A stretch of 64,000 nucleotides of DNA, taken from Nonomuraea turcica (GTDB lineage: Bacteria > Actinomycetota > Actinomycetes > Streptosporangiales > Streptosporangiaceae). The position numbers and the translations under genes are program-made. Location: assembly GCF_030718205.1 (NCBI RefSeq), contig NZ_JAUZQF010000002.1, positions 1 through 64,000 of the forward strand. Reading direction: 5' to 3'. Every line of letters starts with the position of its first letter. Within the stretch, counting starts at the first letter, position 1. This document shows positions 17,266 to 25,782 of the stretch, one piece after another. The notes beneath the pieces are model-generated. The model made no database searches and was not told the DNA's origin. It worked only from the letters and a program-made list of their open reading frames with translations.

Positions 17266-17613
17266 ATGGATGAGCAGGAATTGGCGAAGGTCTACCGTGA
17301 CACGAACTTCCTACCCGCCCCTGGCGAAACCGTGGTGCACAAGGGGGTGGCGAACCTGTGGGCGGGGCCTGAGGCGGTGGGCGGCCGCCTGTGGCTGACC
17401 AGCCGGTCGCTCGTGTTCCGTTCGCATGCGGTGAACGCCCAGAGGGGCGTCTGGGCGTGGCCCATCGAGGAGATCGTGTCGACCGCGCCGGTCAACACCC
17501 TCGGGATCGTCCCGAACGGCCTGGCGATCGTGTTGCGGAACGGGGATCGGGTCCGCTTCGTGGTGCGTAAGCGGCACGCCTGGATTCAGGTGATCGAGCA
17601 GACGAGGGGCTGA
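17266..17613 (+). CDS. GRAM/PH-like domain protein
   Basis: 115 residues containing a GRAM-type beta-rich module: HKGVANLWAGPEAVGGRLWLTSRSLVFRS then a run of short beta strands. Bacterial GRAM proteins are small, soluble, and mostly uncharacterised; in eukaryotes the domain binds lipids. ATG at 17266 is preferred to GTG at 17260 because GAGG lies eight bases upstream. A strong terminator follows. Function unknown. Confidence 0.75.
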   Translation: MDEQELAKVYRDTNFLPAPGETVVHKGVANLWAGPEAVGGRLWLTSRSLVFRSHAVNAQRGVWAWPIEEIVSTAPVNTLGIVPNGLAIVLRNGDRVRFVVRKRHAWIQVIEQTRG

Positions 17614-17651
17614 TCCGTCACTCGATCGCTGAAGAAAGTGCGGAGAACACG

Positions 17652-17688
17652 AAGGCCAGGTCGCCTCATGCGGCTGACCTGGCCTTTT
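17652..17688 (+). terminator. Terminator after GRAM gene
   Basis: Stem AAGGCCAGGTC/GACCTGGCCTT (11 base pairs, 13-base loop) followed by TTTT-rich sequence on the plus strand, 38 bases after the stop. It lies just beyond the 3' end of tRNA-Gly on the opposite strand. Confidence 0.8.
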
Positions 17689-17697
17689 GGTGCTTGG

Positions 17698-17768
17698 AGC
17701 GGACGACGGGAATCGAACCCGCGTAGCTAGTTTGGAAGACTAGGGCTCTACCATTGAGCTACGTCCGC
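17698..17768 (-). tRNA. tRNA-Gly (anticodon TCC)
   Basis: Read on the minus strand the sequence begins GCGGACGTAGCTCAATGG and folds into a normal cloverleaf: acceptor GCGGACG/CGTCCGC, anticodon arm with TCC in the loop CTTCCAA, T arm with GGTTCGATTCC. CCA is not encoded. Confidence 0.95.
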
Positions 17769-17786
17769 GCGAACCGGTCGAACTCT

Positions 17787-17796
17787 GGTCTAGACT
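17787..17796. promoter_or_regulatory. Shared bidirectional -10 region of two tRNA genes
   Basis: The palindrome GTCTAGAC (17788-17795) provides a -10 box in both directions: TAGACT (17791-17796) toward tRNA-Pro and TAGACC (17792-17787) toward tRNA-Gly. The distances would give leaders of roughly 55 and 10 bases. -35 boxes are weak. Confidence 0.4.
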
Positions 17797-17857
17797 TCAT
17801 CCGGTCGTCAGGGCGTAAGCGTACCGGAGTCCCGGAGCGCATGCGCACTCGGCGAGA

Positions 17858-17934
17858 CGGGGCGTGGCGCAGCTTGGCAGCGCGCTTGCTTTGGGAGCAA
17901 GAAGTCGCAGGTTCAAATCCTGTCGCCCCGACCA
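17858..17934 (+). tRNA. tRNA-Pro (anticodon TGG)
   Basis: Begins CGGGGCGTGGCGCAG; acceptor stem CGGGGCG/CGCCCCG, anticodon loop CTTTGGGAG gives TGG, T arm GGTTCAAATCC. The 3' CCA is encoded (17932-17934). 77 bases. Confidence 0.96.
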
Positions 17935-17938
17935 GCTC

Positions 17939-17969
17939 AAGGGCCGCATCCGATCCGGAGGCGGCCCTT
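17939..17969 (+). terminator. tRNA-Pro terminator
   Basis: Nine-base stem AAGGGCCGC/GCGGCCCTT with a 13-base loop starts five bases after tRNA-Pro, followed by TTGTGC. Confidence 0.75.
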
Positions 17970-18047
17970 GTGCATTCGCCCCACACAGCCGGGGAGGCCG
18001 GCGAGGGCGGCAGGCCGGCTGCAGCGCGGCGCATGAAAGCACACATC

Positions 18048-18404
18048 TCAGGGCATGCGGGCGATGAGCGACTTCGGGGCGATCTGGCGATAGGCGTCGG
18101 CGACGATCTCGGCCACCTCCGGCCAGTCCACCTCCGGCACATCCAGATAAACGCCCAGCCAGCCACGATGCCCCACATACGGCGGCCGGAAGAAGCGCTC
18201 GGGATCCTCGGCCACCAGTTCCTGCTGCGCCCCAGCCGGGGCCGCGCACCAGAACGCCAGGCGGTCGTCGTGGTGGTGGTCGGCGAACATCACGAACGTC
18301 TTCTTATCCCGGACGAACCAGGTCGGCTCTCCGTGACTCAGCCGTTCTGTGACCTCCGGCAGGGCCAGGCAGAGCGCGCGCAGCCGGTCCAGCGCGGCGT
18401 CCAC
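18048..18404 (-). CDS. MmcQ/YjbR-family protein
   Basis: 118 residues with the CyaY-like YjbR fold: LPEVTERLSHGEPTWFVRDKKTFVMF, a variable middle, and YVGHRGWLGVYLDVPEVDWPEVAEIVADAYRQIAPK. The family is often described as DNA-binding but its role is not settled. It starts seven bases after the stop of the upstream S2P protease gene, so the two are likely one transcript. Confidence 0.9.
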   Translation of the reverse strand: MDAALDRLRALCLALPEVTERLSHGEPTWFVRDKKTFVMFADHHHDDRLAFWCAAPAGAQQELVAEDPERFFRPPYVGHRGWLGVYLDVPEVDWPEVAEIVADAYRQIAPKSLIARMP

Positions 18405-18411
18405 GGCCGCG

Positions 18412-19716
18412 TCAGCCCGTCAGCGTGAGGGGGTTGACGAGGTCGGCGTAGACCAGCAGGCCCGCCATGATCATCATGACGATGGCGATCGCGTACGTCA
18501 ACGGCAGCACCTTCGCGATGTCCACGTACTTCGGCTCGGGACGGCGCATGATCTTGGCGTACGCCCGCTTGATGCCCTCCCACAGGCCCCCGGCGATGTG
18601 GCCGCCGTCGAGCGGCAGCAGCGGGATGAGGTTGAACATGCCGATCGCCAGGTTGAAGCCGGCCAGCAGGTTGACGAAGATGGCGATCTTCTTCTCGTTG
18701 GACAGGTCGGAGGCGAGGATCTCGCCGCCCATCCGGCCCGCGCCCACGACGCCGACCGGGCCCTCAGGGTCGCGTGCCTCGCCCGAGAAGGCCGCGTGCC
18801 AGACGCCGACCATCTTCTCCGGCAGGTTGAGCAGGGAGCCTGCCACGCGGGCCGTCAGCGCGCCCATGTAGCCGACGACCTCGCCCATGCTCTGGCGCTC
18901 CATGACCTCCGTCGGCAGCACGCCGAGGAAGCCGACGTTCTTGTCGATCTTCTGGGGGTCCTGGAGGTTGGGGCGGTCCTGGGCGATGAGGGTGACGTTG
19001 AGCGTCATCGCCTTGCCGTCGCGGACGATGCCGAGCTGGACCGGGCCGGGGCCGTGGCCGCGGATGAGGCGGGTCGCGTCTTCCCAGGTGTTGATCTTCT
19101 GGCCGTCGAAGGAGACCATGCGGTCGCCGGGCTTCATCTTGGCCTGGGCCGCGGGGGTCAGCTGGTCGCCGGGCTTGCACGTGGTGCGCTGCTCGGAGAT
19201 CGGGATCACGCAGGTGTTGGTCTCGGGAGACACGACCGGGGCCCAGCTCGGCAGGCCGATGCCGACCAGCAGGATGCTGAAGAAGACGAACGCGAGCACG
19301 AAGTTCATCAGCGGCCCGCCGGACATGATGATGACCTTCTGCCACCACTTCTTGCGGTAGAAGACACGGTCGTCGTCGCCGGGCTGGACCTCCTCCTGGG
19401 CGGCGTCGCGGGCCGACTCGATGAGGGCCTGGAACGGGCCCGTCGAGGTGCTCCTGACCTTCGCCGGGTCGTCGCCGGGACGCGGCGGCAGCATGCCGAT
19501 CATGCGGATGTAGCCGCCGAACGGGATCCACTTGATGCCGTATTCGGTCTCGCCCCTACGCCGGGACCACGCGGTCGAGCCGAAGCCGACCATGTATTGG
19601 GTCACCTTGACGCCGAAGAGCTTGGCGGGCACGAGATGGCCGACCTCGTGCAAAGCGATGGAGAACATCAACCCGAGCAGGAAGATGATGATCCCCACCA
19701 AATAGAGCCAGTTCAT
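18412..19716 (-). CDS. Site-2-type intramembrane metalloprotease (RseP/Rip1-like, M50)
   Basis: 434 residues. HEVGH at residues 23-27 lies inside the first membrane helix and the second motif LPLDGGHIAGGL near the C-terminal helices completes the zinc site. A PDZ domain sits in the middle (about residues 160-270, with PGDRMVSFDGQKINTWED). Such enzymes cleave membrane-bound anti-sigma factors or other single-span proteins; in mycobacteria Rip1 does this. In many actinobacteria this gene neighbours dxr and ispG, but here it is followed by yjbR and preceded by a PP2C gene. Confidence 0.94.
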   Translation of the reverse strand: MNWLYLVGIIIFLLGLMFSIALHEVGHLVPAKLFGVKVTQYMVGFGSTAWSRRRGETEYGIKWIPFGGYIRMIGMLPPRPGDDPAKVRSTSTGPFQALIESARDAAQEEVQPGDDDRVFYRKKWWQKVIIMSGGPLMNFVLAFVFFSILLVGIGLPSWAPVVSPETNTCVIPISEQRTTCKPGDQLTPAAQAKMKPGDRMVSFDGQKINTWEDATRLIRGHGPGPVQLGIVRDGKAMTLNVTLIAQDRPNLQDPQKIDKNVGFLGVLPTEVMERQSMGEVVGYMGALTARVAGSLLNLPEKMVGVWHAAFSGEARDPEGPVGVVGAGRMGGEILASDLSNEKKIAIFVNLLAGFNLAIGMFNLIPLLPLDGGHIAGGLWEGIKRAYAKIMRRPEPKYVDIAKVLPLTYAIAIVMMIMAGLLVYADLVNPLTLTG

Positions 19717-19832
19717 CTATGCGCGCTCCAGGGCAAGGCGGACGGTCCCGACAGCCCCAGGGTAGTCGAACTCCCCCGGCCCGACGTGGCGCCGGTGAAG
19801 CCAGGCATGGCTCGGCGGCGCCGGGCAGACTG

Positions 19833-20948
19833 CTACGGGCGCCAGATCAGCACGAGGGCGCAGTCGTCGTTGTGGCCGGAGGCCATGGCGTTGACCAGGG
19901 CTCTGGCGCCGTCGCGGAAGCCGGACGGCAGCAGTCGCTCCGCCTCGCCGAGCAGCCGGTCCAGCCCGGCGTCGATGTCGCGGCCGGGCTGCTCAATCAA
20001 CCCGTCGGTGAACAGCAGCAGCGCGTCGCCCTTGCGCAGGGTGCCGCTGTCGGGCTCGCAGTGCAGGTCGGGCACCACGCCGAGGACCACGCCCTTGGCC
20101 GAGGCAACCTGCCAGTTGCCGGTGCCCGCGTCGAACTTCACCACCGGCGGATGCCCGGCCGACGTGATCGTGTAGTCGCCCGTGGCCAGGTCGAGGCGCA
20201 GGTGCACGGCGGTCACGAAGCCCTCGTCGCCCCGCTGGCGGTGCAGGTAGGTATTGCAGGCGGGCAGGAAGTCGTCGACCGAGCCGAGCAGGCCGCCGAA
20301 CGTGCCCGACAGCAGCAGCGCCCTGGTGCCCGCGTCCACGCCCTTGCCGGACACGTCCACGAGGGCGATCTCCACGGTGTTCCCGTCACGCATGGAGACC
20401 AGGAAATCCCCGCCGAAGGAGGACCCGCCAGCCTGCTTGAGCACCACCTTGGCGCCCCAGTCCTTGGGAAGCGGAGGCAGCTCGCCCTGGCTCTTGAGCC
20501 GGTCGCGCAGCTCCAGCAGCATCGCGTCGCCGCGGAGCCCCTGCACGCCGAGCTTGCCCCTCGTCCGGGCCATGAGCAGCGCGAGCACGGTGGTGAATCC
20601 GATCGTCACGGTCAGCCCCAGCCCGATCCGGGCCAGGCCGAGCGTGATCGCGATGAAGCCGAGCGCGGCGCCCACGGCCACGAGCAGCTTGATCAGGCTG
20701 CGCAGCCGCAACTGGAGCCCGCCGAGCAGGGTGACGAGGATGAGCAGCGAAGGCGAGAACCACTCGGTCGAGACCTTCGCGGCCAGCGCGCCGATGACGA
20801 TCGCGAGCGTGGACAGGGCGATGAGCAGGTTGCGATCGCGGGCCAGCGGGCCTCTGCGAACGAATCGGACAATGGGCACGAGGAAGGGCACCCGTACGAG
20901 GACCGCACGGACCCGTGGCGGGATCAGCGGCGCCGGACGGGAACTCAT
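19833..20948 (-). CDS. Membrane PP2C-family (SpoIIE-type) protein phosphatase
   Basis: 371 residues. About four to six hydrophobic segments in the first 150 residues (NLLIALSTLAIVIGALAAKV; LLVAVGAALGFIAITLGLARI; TVTIGFTTVLALLM) are followed by a SpoIIE-type phosphatase domain with the metal-binding motifs GGSSFGGDFLVS, LVDVSGKGVDAG, and the C-terminal GHNDDCALVLIW. Such enzymes dephosphorylate anti-sigma antagonists in partner-switching systems. No such partner is adjacent; the HATPase at 9071 is 10 kb away. ATG at 20948 is preferred to 20993 because the protein then begins with the conserved basic segment. Confidence 0.9.
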   Translation of the reverse strand: MSSRPAPLIPPRVRAVLVRVPFLVPIVRFVRRGPLARDRNLLIALSTLAIVIGALAAKVSTEWFSPSLLILVTLLGGLQLRLRSLIKLLVAVGAALGFIAITLGLARIGLGLTVTIGFTTVLALLMARTRGKLGVQGLRGDAMLLELRDRLKSQGELPPLPKDWGAKVVLKQAGGSSFGGDFLVSMRDGNTVEIALVDVSGKGVDAGTRALLLSGTFGGLLGSVDDFLPACNTYLHRQRGDEGFVTAVHLRLDLATGDYTITSAGHPPVVKFDAGTGNWQVASAKGVVLGVVPDLHCEPDSGTLRKGDALLLFTDGLIEQPGRDIDAGLDRLLGEAERLLPSGFRDGARALVNAMASGHNDDCALVLIWRP

Positions 20949-21066
20949 GATGCGCCTGACTGTATCGGTCTGGCCCGTGTTTGGGCAGCCCACTTGACCA
21001 ACACCTTGATCATTAAGGACGGATATTCAGTGGCCTTCCCCCTTTGCGCGCTCCTACGGTGGACTG

Positions 21067-22293
21067 ATGACGTATCCGATCCGTCCCATCGATGAGACCG
21101 AGTGGCCGGCGTTCACACGGGTTCTCGAAGAGGCGTTCAACTGGACCCCGCAGCCGCAGCAGGCCGAGCGGTGGAAGGCCGAGACGGAGTTCGACCGCAC
21201 GCTCGCCGTCTTCGATGGTGATCTCATGGTCGGGGTCACCGCGGTTCTCAGCTTCACCATGACGGTGCCCGGCGGGCAGTTGCCCGTCGGCGGCGTGACC
21301 TCCGTCAGCGTGCTGCCCTCGCACCGCCGCCGCGGGGTGCTGTCCTCGATGATGCGCAGGCAACTGGCCGACATCCGCGAGCGCGGTGAGCCGGTCGCCG
21401 CACTGTACGCCTCCGAGTCGGTGATCTACAGCAGGTTCGGGTACGGCAGGGCCGCCAGCATGCTGACGTTCCGCATCAGCAAGCGCGCCTCGGCGTTCGT
21501 CAAGAACGCGCCGGTCGACCCATCGCTGCGGATCAGGGTGGCCAAGCCCGCCGCCGTGCGCGCCGAGCTCGAGAAGGTGTACGCGTCCGTGGTGACCGCC
21601 CGGCCGGGGCGCTACGAGCGCAACGCGGCCTTCTGGGACAGCACGCTGGCGGATGAGGAGTTCGACCAGCGGGGGTCGGGCCCGCTGCGCGCGGTGCTGG
21701 CCGAGGACGATCGGGGCGTGCGCGGCTACGCGGTGTTCAGGGTCAAGGGCTCCTGGGACGACCACGACCTGCCTACCGGGGAGCTGCAGCTGCAGGAGCT
21801 CGAGGCGGCGGACCCGGCGGCCTACGCCCTGCTGTGGCGCAGTGTCCTGGATCGCGACCTCATCACGACGGTGCGGGCGGTCAGGCCGGTGGACGACCCG
21901 CTGATCTCCTTGCTGGCCGACCAGCGGCAGCTGCGCGCCGGCTGGAGCGACGAGCTATGGGTACGCGTGGTCGAGGTGGACCGAGCGCTGGCCGGCCGCG
22001 CCTATGCCGCGCCGGTGGACCTGGTGATCGAGGTGGAGGACGAGGTGTGCCCGTGGAACGCGGGCCGCTGGCGGCTGACCGCGGACACGACGGGCGCCGC
22101 ATGCAAGCCGGTCGACGACGAGCCCGACCTGACCGTGCCGGTGGCCGCGCTCGGGTCGGCCTACATGGGCGACGGGCAGCTCGTCCAGCAGTTGGAGGCG
22201 GGGCTGCTGCGCGAGCACCGGCAGGGCGCGGTGCGGTCGCTGGCCACGGCCATGTCCTGGAGTCCCAAACCGTGGGCCGGCCGGGTCTTTTGA
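21067..22293 (+). CDS. eis: Eis-type GNAT N-acetyltransferase
   Basis: 408 residues, the normal length of Eis (enhanced intracellular survival) proteins, which acetylate aminoglycosides and other amines at several positions. The first GNAT domain has SVSVLPSHRRRGVLSSMM for acetyl-CoA binding and ALYASESVIYSRFGYGRA; a second GNAT-like domain and a C-terminal SCP2-like domain (about residues 290-408) follow. In other actinobacteria homologues are widespread with unknown natural substrates. Divergent from the PP2C gene. Confidence 0.92.
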   Translation: MTYPIRPIDETEWPAFTRVLEEAFNWTPQPQQAERWKAETEFDRTLAVFDGDLMVGVTAVLSFTMTVPGGQLPVGGVTSVSVLPSHRRRGVLSSMMRRQLADIRERGEPVAALYASESVIYSRFGYGRAASMLTFRISKRASAFVKNAPVDPSLRIRVAKPAAVRAELEKVYASVVTARPGRYERNAAFWDSTLADEEFDQRGSGPLRAVLAEDDRGVRGYAVFRVKGSWDDHDLPTGELQLQELEAADPAAYALLWRSVLDRDLITTVRAVRPVDDPLISLLADQRQLRAGWSDELWVRVVEVDRALAGRAYAAPVDLVIEVEDEVCPWNAGRWRLTADTTGAACKPVDDEPDLTVPVAALGSAYMGDGQLVQQLEAGLLREHRQGAVRSLATAMSWSPKPWAGRVF

Positions 22294-22307
22294 CGTAGGG
22301 TCGAACA

Positions 22308-22457
22308 ATGGCGCTGCAAAGCTTACAGATCACCGCGACCATCGCCATGCGGGCGCGTGACGTGTCGAGACCGTCGAAGGAACAGCAGGAGGCCGCCGAT
22401 CGGCGGCCCCTGCGCGATGAGATGCCCAGGCGCGAGACCAAGGGCAAGAGCCGATGA
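22308..22457 (+). CDS. Possible small hypothetical protein (49 aa)
   Basis: An open frame of 49 codons from ATG 22308 (MALQSLQITATIAMRARD start, GKSR end), 14 bases after eis. AGGG lies about seven bases upstream. The sixth codon is TTA, rare in such genomes. It contains an 18-base palindrome (22391-22408) that might instead be the eis terminator. I do not recognise a family. Weak call. Confidence 0.3.
   Translation: MALQSLQITATIAMRARDVSRPSKEQQEAADRRPLRDEMPRRETKGKSR
22391..22408. terminator. Palindrome after eis, possible terminator
   Basis: A perfect 18-base palindrome with nine-base arms GGCCGCCGA/TCGGCGGCC and no loop, between the convergent eis and rpiB genes. It could serve as a terminator in both directions or be part of the small frame at 22308. 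Confidence 0.4.
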
Positions 22458-22467
22458 GATCGGATGG

Positions 22468-22935
22468 TCACGGCAGCGAGGGCAGCTGGCCGATCGTCTC
22501 GTAGGTGGCCAGCTGGGCGATCCGCCTGCTGTGCCGCTCGCTGCCGGTGAACGTCGTGGTCAGGAAGACCTCGACGAACCTGGTGGCGTCCTCGATGGGA
22601 TGCATGCGCGCACCGATGCTGATCACATTGGCGTTGTTGTGCTCGCGGGCCAGGCCGGCCGTCTCCTCACTCCAGGCCAGGGCCGCGCGAATGCCGCGCA
22701 CTTTGTTGGCGGCGATCTGCTCGCCGTTGCCCGAGCCGCCGATCACGACTCCGAGGCTGGCGGGGTCGCCGGCGACGCCCTCGGCGGCCCGCAGCACGAA
22801 GGCGGGATAGTCGTCCTCGGCGTCGTAGACGAAGGGACCGCAGTCGGTCACCTCGTGCCCGTGATCCTTCAGCCAGGACACCAGGTGATTCTTGAGCTCA
22901 TAGCCGGCATGGTCGGCACCGATGTAGACACGCAC
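22468..22935 (-). CDS. rpiB: Ribose-5-phosphate isomerase B
   Basis: 155 residues. Interconverts ribose-5-phosphate and ribulose-5-phosphate in the pentose phosphate pathway. Signature segments: MRVYIGADHAGYELKNHL, GVVIGGSGNGEQIAANKVRGIRAA, and AREHNNANVISIGARM. Actinobacterial RpiB uses Glu rather than Cys as base; the GGSGNGE here fits. Divergent from def. Confidence 0.96.
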   Translation of the reverse strand: MRVYIGADHAGYELKNHLVSWLKDHGHEVTDCGPFVYDAEDDYPAFVLRAAEGVAGDPASLGVVIGGSGNGEQIAANKVRGIRAALAWSEETAGLAREHNNANVISIGARMHPIEDATRFVEVFLTTTFTGSERHSRRIAQLATYETIGQLPSLP

Positions 22936-23025
22936 CCGACCAGTCTTCCACAGCCCCGGCGCTGGGGTTCGCGGGCTAGAGTAAGGATCTGATCGGTTGT
23001 CCAGTCCTTACGAAGGCAGGAACCC

Positions 23026-23511
23026 ATGCGAGAGATCCGCGTCATCGGCGATCCCGTCCTGCGCACGCCCGCCGAGCCGGTCACGGATTTCGACCGCGAG
23101 CTGCGCCGCCTGATCGAGGAGATGTTCCAGGCGATGTACGCGGTCAACGGCGTGGGGCTGGCCGGCCCGCAGATCGGCGTGTCGCGGCGGCTGTTCGTCT
23201 ACGACATCAACAAGCGCAAGGGCCATGTGATCAACCCGACGCTGACGGTCGACGACCCCGAGGAGATCGTCGACGAGGAGGGATGCCTGTCGGTGCCCGA
23301 CCGCCGGACGCGCCTGCCGATCTACGCCCCGGTGGCGCGCGCCGTGGGCGTGACCGTCGAAGGGCTCGACCGGCTGCAGCGGCCGGTGCGGATCAAGGCC
23401 CGCGGCTCGCTGGCGCGCTGTTTCCAGCACGAGACCGAGCACCTCGACGGCAAGCTGTACGTCGACCGCCTCCCGAAGAACGAAGCACGCAAGATCGTCC
23501 TCAACGCGTAG
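23026..23511 (+). CDS. def: Peptide deformylase
   Basis: Removes the formyl group from the initiator methionine of new proteins; 161 residues. All three motifs are visible: GVGLAGPQIG (with Gln), EEGCLSVP (metal-binding Cys) and QHETEHLDG (residues 134-142, His135 and His139 metal ligands, Glu136 catalytic). The following SDR gene starts ten bases downstream and is probably cotranscribed. Confidence 0.96.
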   Translation: MREIRVIGDPVLRTPAEPVTDFDRELRRLIEEMFQAMYAVNGVGLAGPQIGVSRRLFVYDINKRKGHVINPTLTVDDPEEIVDEEGCLSVPDRRTRLPIYAPVARAVGVTVEGLDRLQRPVRIKARGSLARCFQHETEHLDGKLYVDRLPKNEARKIVLNA

Positions 23512-23521
23512 GTTTGGGGCC

Positions 23522-24253
23522 ATGAGCGTACTTTCGGGAAAGGGCGCATTGGTCACAGGAGGCTCCCGGGGCATCGGCAAGGCGATCGTGGAGCGGCTGC
23601 GGGAGGACGGCGCCGAGGTCGTCTTCTGTTACGAGCACTCGGAGGAAGCGGCGCGGCAGGTCGCCAAGGAGACCGGCGCGCAGGCCGTACGGGCGGATCT
23701 CGGCGGCAAGGACGATCTGGAGCGGCTGTTCGCCGAGGCGGAGGCGCGGCTGCCGGGGCTGGACATCCTCATCAACAACGCCGCCACCACCGCCGGGCAG
23801 AAGCCCATGGCGGAGGTCACGGACGAGGACTACGAGCGGGCGTTCGCGGTGAACACGCGCGCGGTGTTCCTGGCCATGCAGTGGGCGGCGCGGACGATGC
23901 GCGACGGCGGGCGCATCGTCAACATCTCCACGCTCAACACCCAGGTGCCCGCGCCCGCGCTGGCGCTCTACTGCGGCAGCAAGGGCGCGATCGAGCAGTT
24001 CGCCAAGGTGGCGGCGCGGGAGCTGGGCGGGCGCGGGATCACCGTCAACGTCGTCTCGTCCGGCGCCACCGACACCGACATGCTGCGGAACGCCAATCCG
24101 CCGGAAGCGCTGGCGCAGACCCAGGCCTTCACGGCGCTGCAGCGGCTCGGGCGGCCCGAGGACATCGCGGCGGTGGTCGCGTTCCTGGCCGGTCCCGACG
24201 GGCGGTGGGTGACCGGCCACAATCTCCTCGCCAGCGGCGGGTTGATCGTCTAG
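23522..24253 (+). CDS. Short-chain dehydrogenase/reductase (SDR)
   Basis: 243 residues, classical SDR. Cofactor-binding GGSRGIGK near residue 13, NNAA at about 80, the catalytic Ser in NISTLN, and YCGSK (Tyr-x3-Lys). The C-terminal [33 protein letters not shown] is typical of 3-oxoacyl-reductase-like SDRs. Substrate cannot be named. Its stop codon overlaps that of the convergent aldehyde dehydrogenase in the tetranucleotide CTAG. Confidence 0.93.
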   Translation: MSVLSGKGALVTGGSRGIGKAIVERLREDGAEVVFCYEHSEEAARQVAKETGAQAVRADLGGKDDLERLFAEAEARLPGLDILINNAATTAGQKPMAEVTDEDYERAFAVNTRAVFLAMQWAARTMRDGGRIVNISTLNTQVPAPALALYCGSKGAIEQFAKVAARELGGRGITVNVVSSGATDTDMLRNANPPEALAQTQAFTALQRLGRPEDIAAVVAFLAGPDGRWVTGHNLLASGGLIV

Positions 24254-25653
24254 AGCTGGAGCGACTTGATCTCCAGGTATTCCTCCAGGCCGTGCTCGCC
24301 GAGCTCCCGCCCCACGCCGGACTGCTTGTAGCCGCCGAAGGGGGCCAGCGGGTTGAACTTGCCGCCGTTGATGGCGACCTGGCCGGTGCGCAGCCGGCGG
24401 GCGACCGCGACCGCGTGGTCCTCGGCGCCCGACCAGACCGCGCCGGCCAGGCCGTATTTGGTGTCGTTGGCGATCTTGACGGCCTCGTCCTCGTTCCTGT
24501 AGGGGATCAGCGACAGCACCGGGCCGAAGATCTCCTCCTGCTCGATCGTCATGCCGGGCTCCACGCTCGCGAACACGGTGGGCTCGACGTAGTAGCCGCG
24601 CTCGTGCGGCCGCTCGGTCCCCCCGGCCACCAGCCGGGCGCCCTCCTCCTGGCCGCGGTTGATGTAGCGGATCACCCGGTCGCGCTGGACCTGGGAGACC
24701 AGCGGGCCGATCCTGGTGGACTCGTCGAACGGGTCGCCGACGGTGTATTTGCCCGCGGCCTCGACGGACAGGCGGACGGCGGTGTCGTACTGGTCACGGT
24801 GGACGAGCATGCGGGTCCACGCCGAGCAGGTCTGGCCCGCGTTGACGAAGCAGTTGGCCACGCCGACCTTGACGGCCGTCTCCAGGTCGGCGTCGGGCAG
24901 GATGACGTTGGCGGACTTGCCGCCGAGCTCGAGCGCGACCCGCTTGACCGACTCGGCGGCCAGCGAGGCGACCCGGCGTCCTGCGGCCGTAGAGCCGGTG
25001 AAGGAGACCATGTCCACCTCGGGATGGGCGGCCATGGCCTCGCCCACGACCGGGCCACGCCCGCTGAGCAGGTTGAACACGCCCGGGGGCAGGCCCACCT
25101 CGTCGAAGATCTCCGCCAGCGCGTACGCCGCCAGCGGCGCGACCTCGCTCGGCTTGAGCACGACGGTGCACCCGGCGGCCAGCGCGGGACCGACCTTGCA
25201 GATGATCTGGTGCAGCGGATAGTTCCACGGCGTGATCGCCGCGACCACCCCGATCGGCTCCTTGACGACCAGCGAGTTGCCGACACGGGACTCCCGCGGG
25301 TGGCCTTCGGCGAGCGCGGCATAGGAGGCCAGCACACCGGCGGGCATCAGTGTCTGGACCTTGAGGGCGAAGCCCAGCGGCGAGCCCATGTCCGTCGCGA
25401 TGGTCTTGGCGATCTCGTCGGAACGCTGTTTCAGCAGCTCGGCCGCGTCGGCGAGGAGCTTGCCGCGCTCGGCGGCGGCCGTCTGCGACCAGACGGGGAA
25501 GGCACGTCGCGCGGCGTTCGCGGCCGATTCCACATCGTCGGGGGAGCCTGCGGGCACGCGGTCGATGATCTCTTCCGTGGCCGGGTTCACGACCTCGATG
25601 GGCTCGTCGGACGCCGACGCGGTCCAGGAGCCGCCGATATACAGCTGACGCAT
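24250..25653 (-). CDS. NAD(P)-dependent aldehyde dehydrogenase
   Basis: 467 residues of the ALDH superfamily. Visible are [11 protein letters not shown] (catalytic Asn), GSTAAGRRV of the cofactor site, [12 protein letters not shown] with the catalytic Glu, and [11 protein letters not shown] with the catalytic Cys. The C-terminal [23 protein letters not shown] is standard. It oxidises an unknown aldehyde to the acid. ATG at 25653 ([10 protein letters not shown]) is preferred to 25662. Ends in a four-base overlap with the SDR gene. Confidence 0.95.
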   Translation of the reverse strand: MRQLYIGGSWTASASDEPIEVVNPATEEIIDRVPAGSPDDVESAANAARRAFPVWSQTAAAERGKLLADAAELLKQRSDEIAKTIATDMGSPLGFALKVQTLMPAGVLASYAALAEGHPRESRVGNSLVVKEPIGVVAAITPWNYPLHQIICKVGPALAAGCTVVLKPSEVAPLAAYALAEIFDEVGLPPGVFNLLSGRGPVVGEAMAAHPEVDMVSFTGSTAAGRRVASLAAESVKRVALELGGKSANVILPDADLETAVKVGVANCFVNAGQTCSAWTRMLVHRDQYDTAVRLSVEAAGKYTVGDPFDESTRIGPLVSQVQRDRVIRYINRGQEEGARLVAGGTERPHERGYYVEPTVFASVEPGMTIEQEEIFGPVLSLIPYRNEDEAVKIANDTKYGLAGAVWSGAEDHAVAVARRLRTGQVAINGGKFNPLAPFGGYKQSGVGRELGEHGLEEYLEIKSLQL

Positions 25654-25677
25654 GGCCACCATCCTGACAGTGCCGGG

Positions 25678-25698
25678 GACCGGCCGCGAGGGCCGGTC
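25678..25698 (-). terminator. Terminator between DsbA-like gene and ALDH gene
   Basis: Eight-base perfect stem GACCGGCC/GGCCGGTC with a five-base loop, 84 bases after the DsbA-like stop and 25 bases before the ALDH start. It could terminate the former or attenuate the latter. The remaining 25699-25782 shows no other clear signal. Confidence 0.4.
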
Positions 25699-25782
25699 TC
25701 CGCGCGGGATAAGTCTTCTACACCGCTACCAGCTTCTTTTCCCCCGCCAGGGTATGGCTATTGCGCTGACAAAATGGATTGG

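Noticed and set aside
17781-17797. DasR-like site (TGGTCTAGAC) between the tRNA genes
   Set aside because: It matches only the left two thirds of the DasR consensus, and the same bases explain the -10 boxes of the two tRNA genes.
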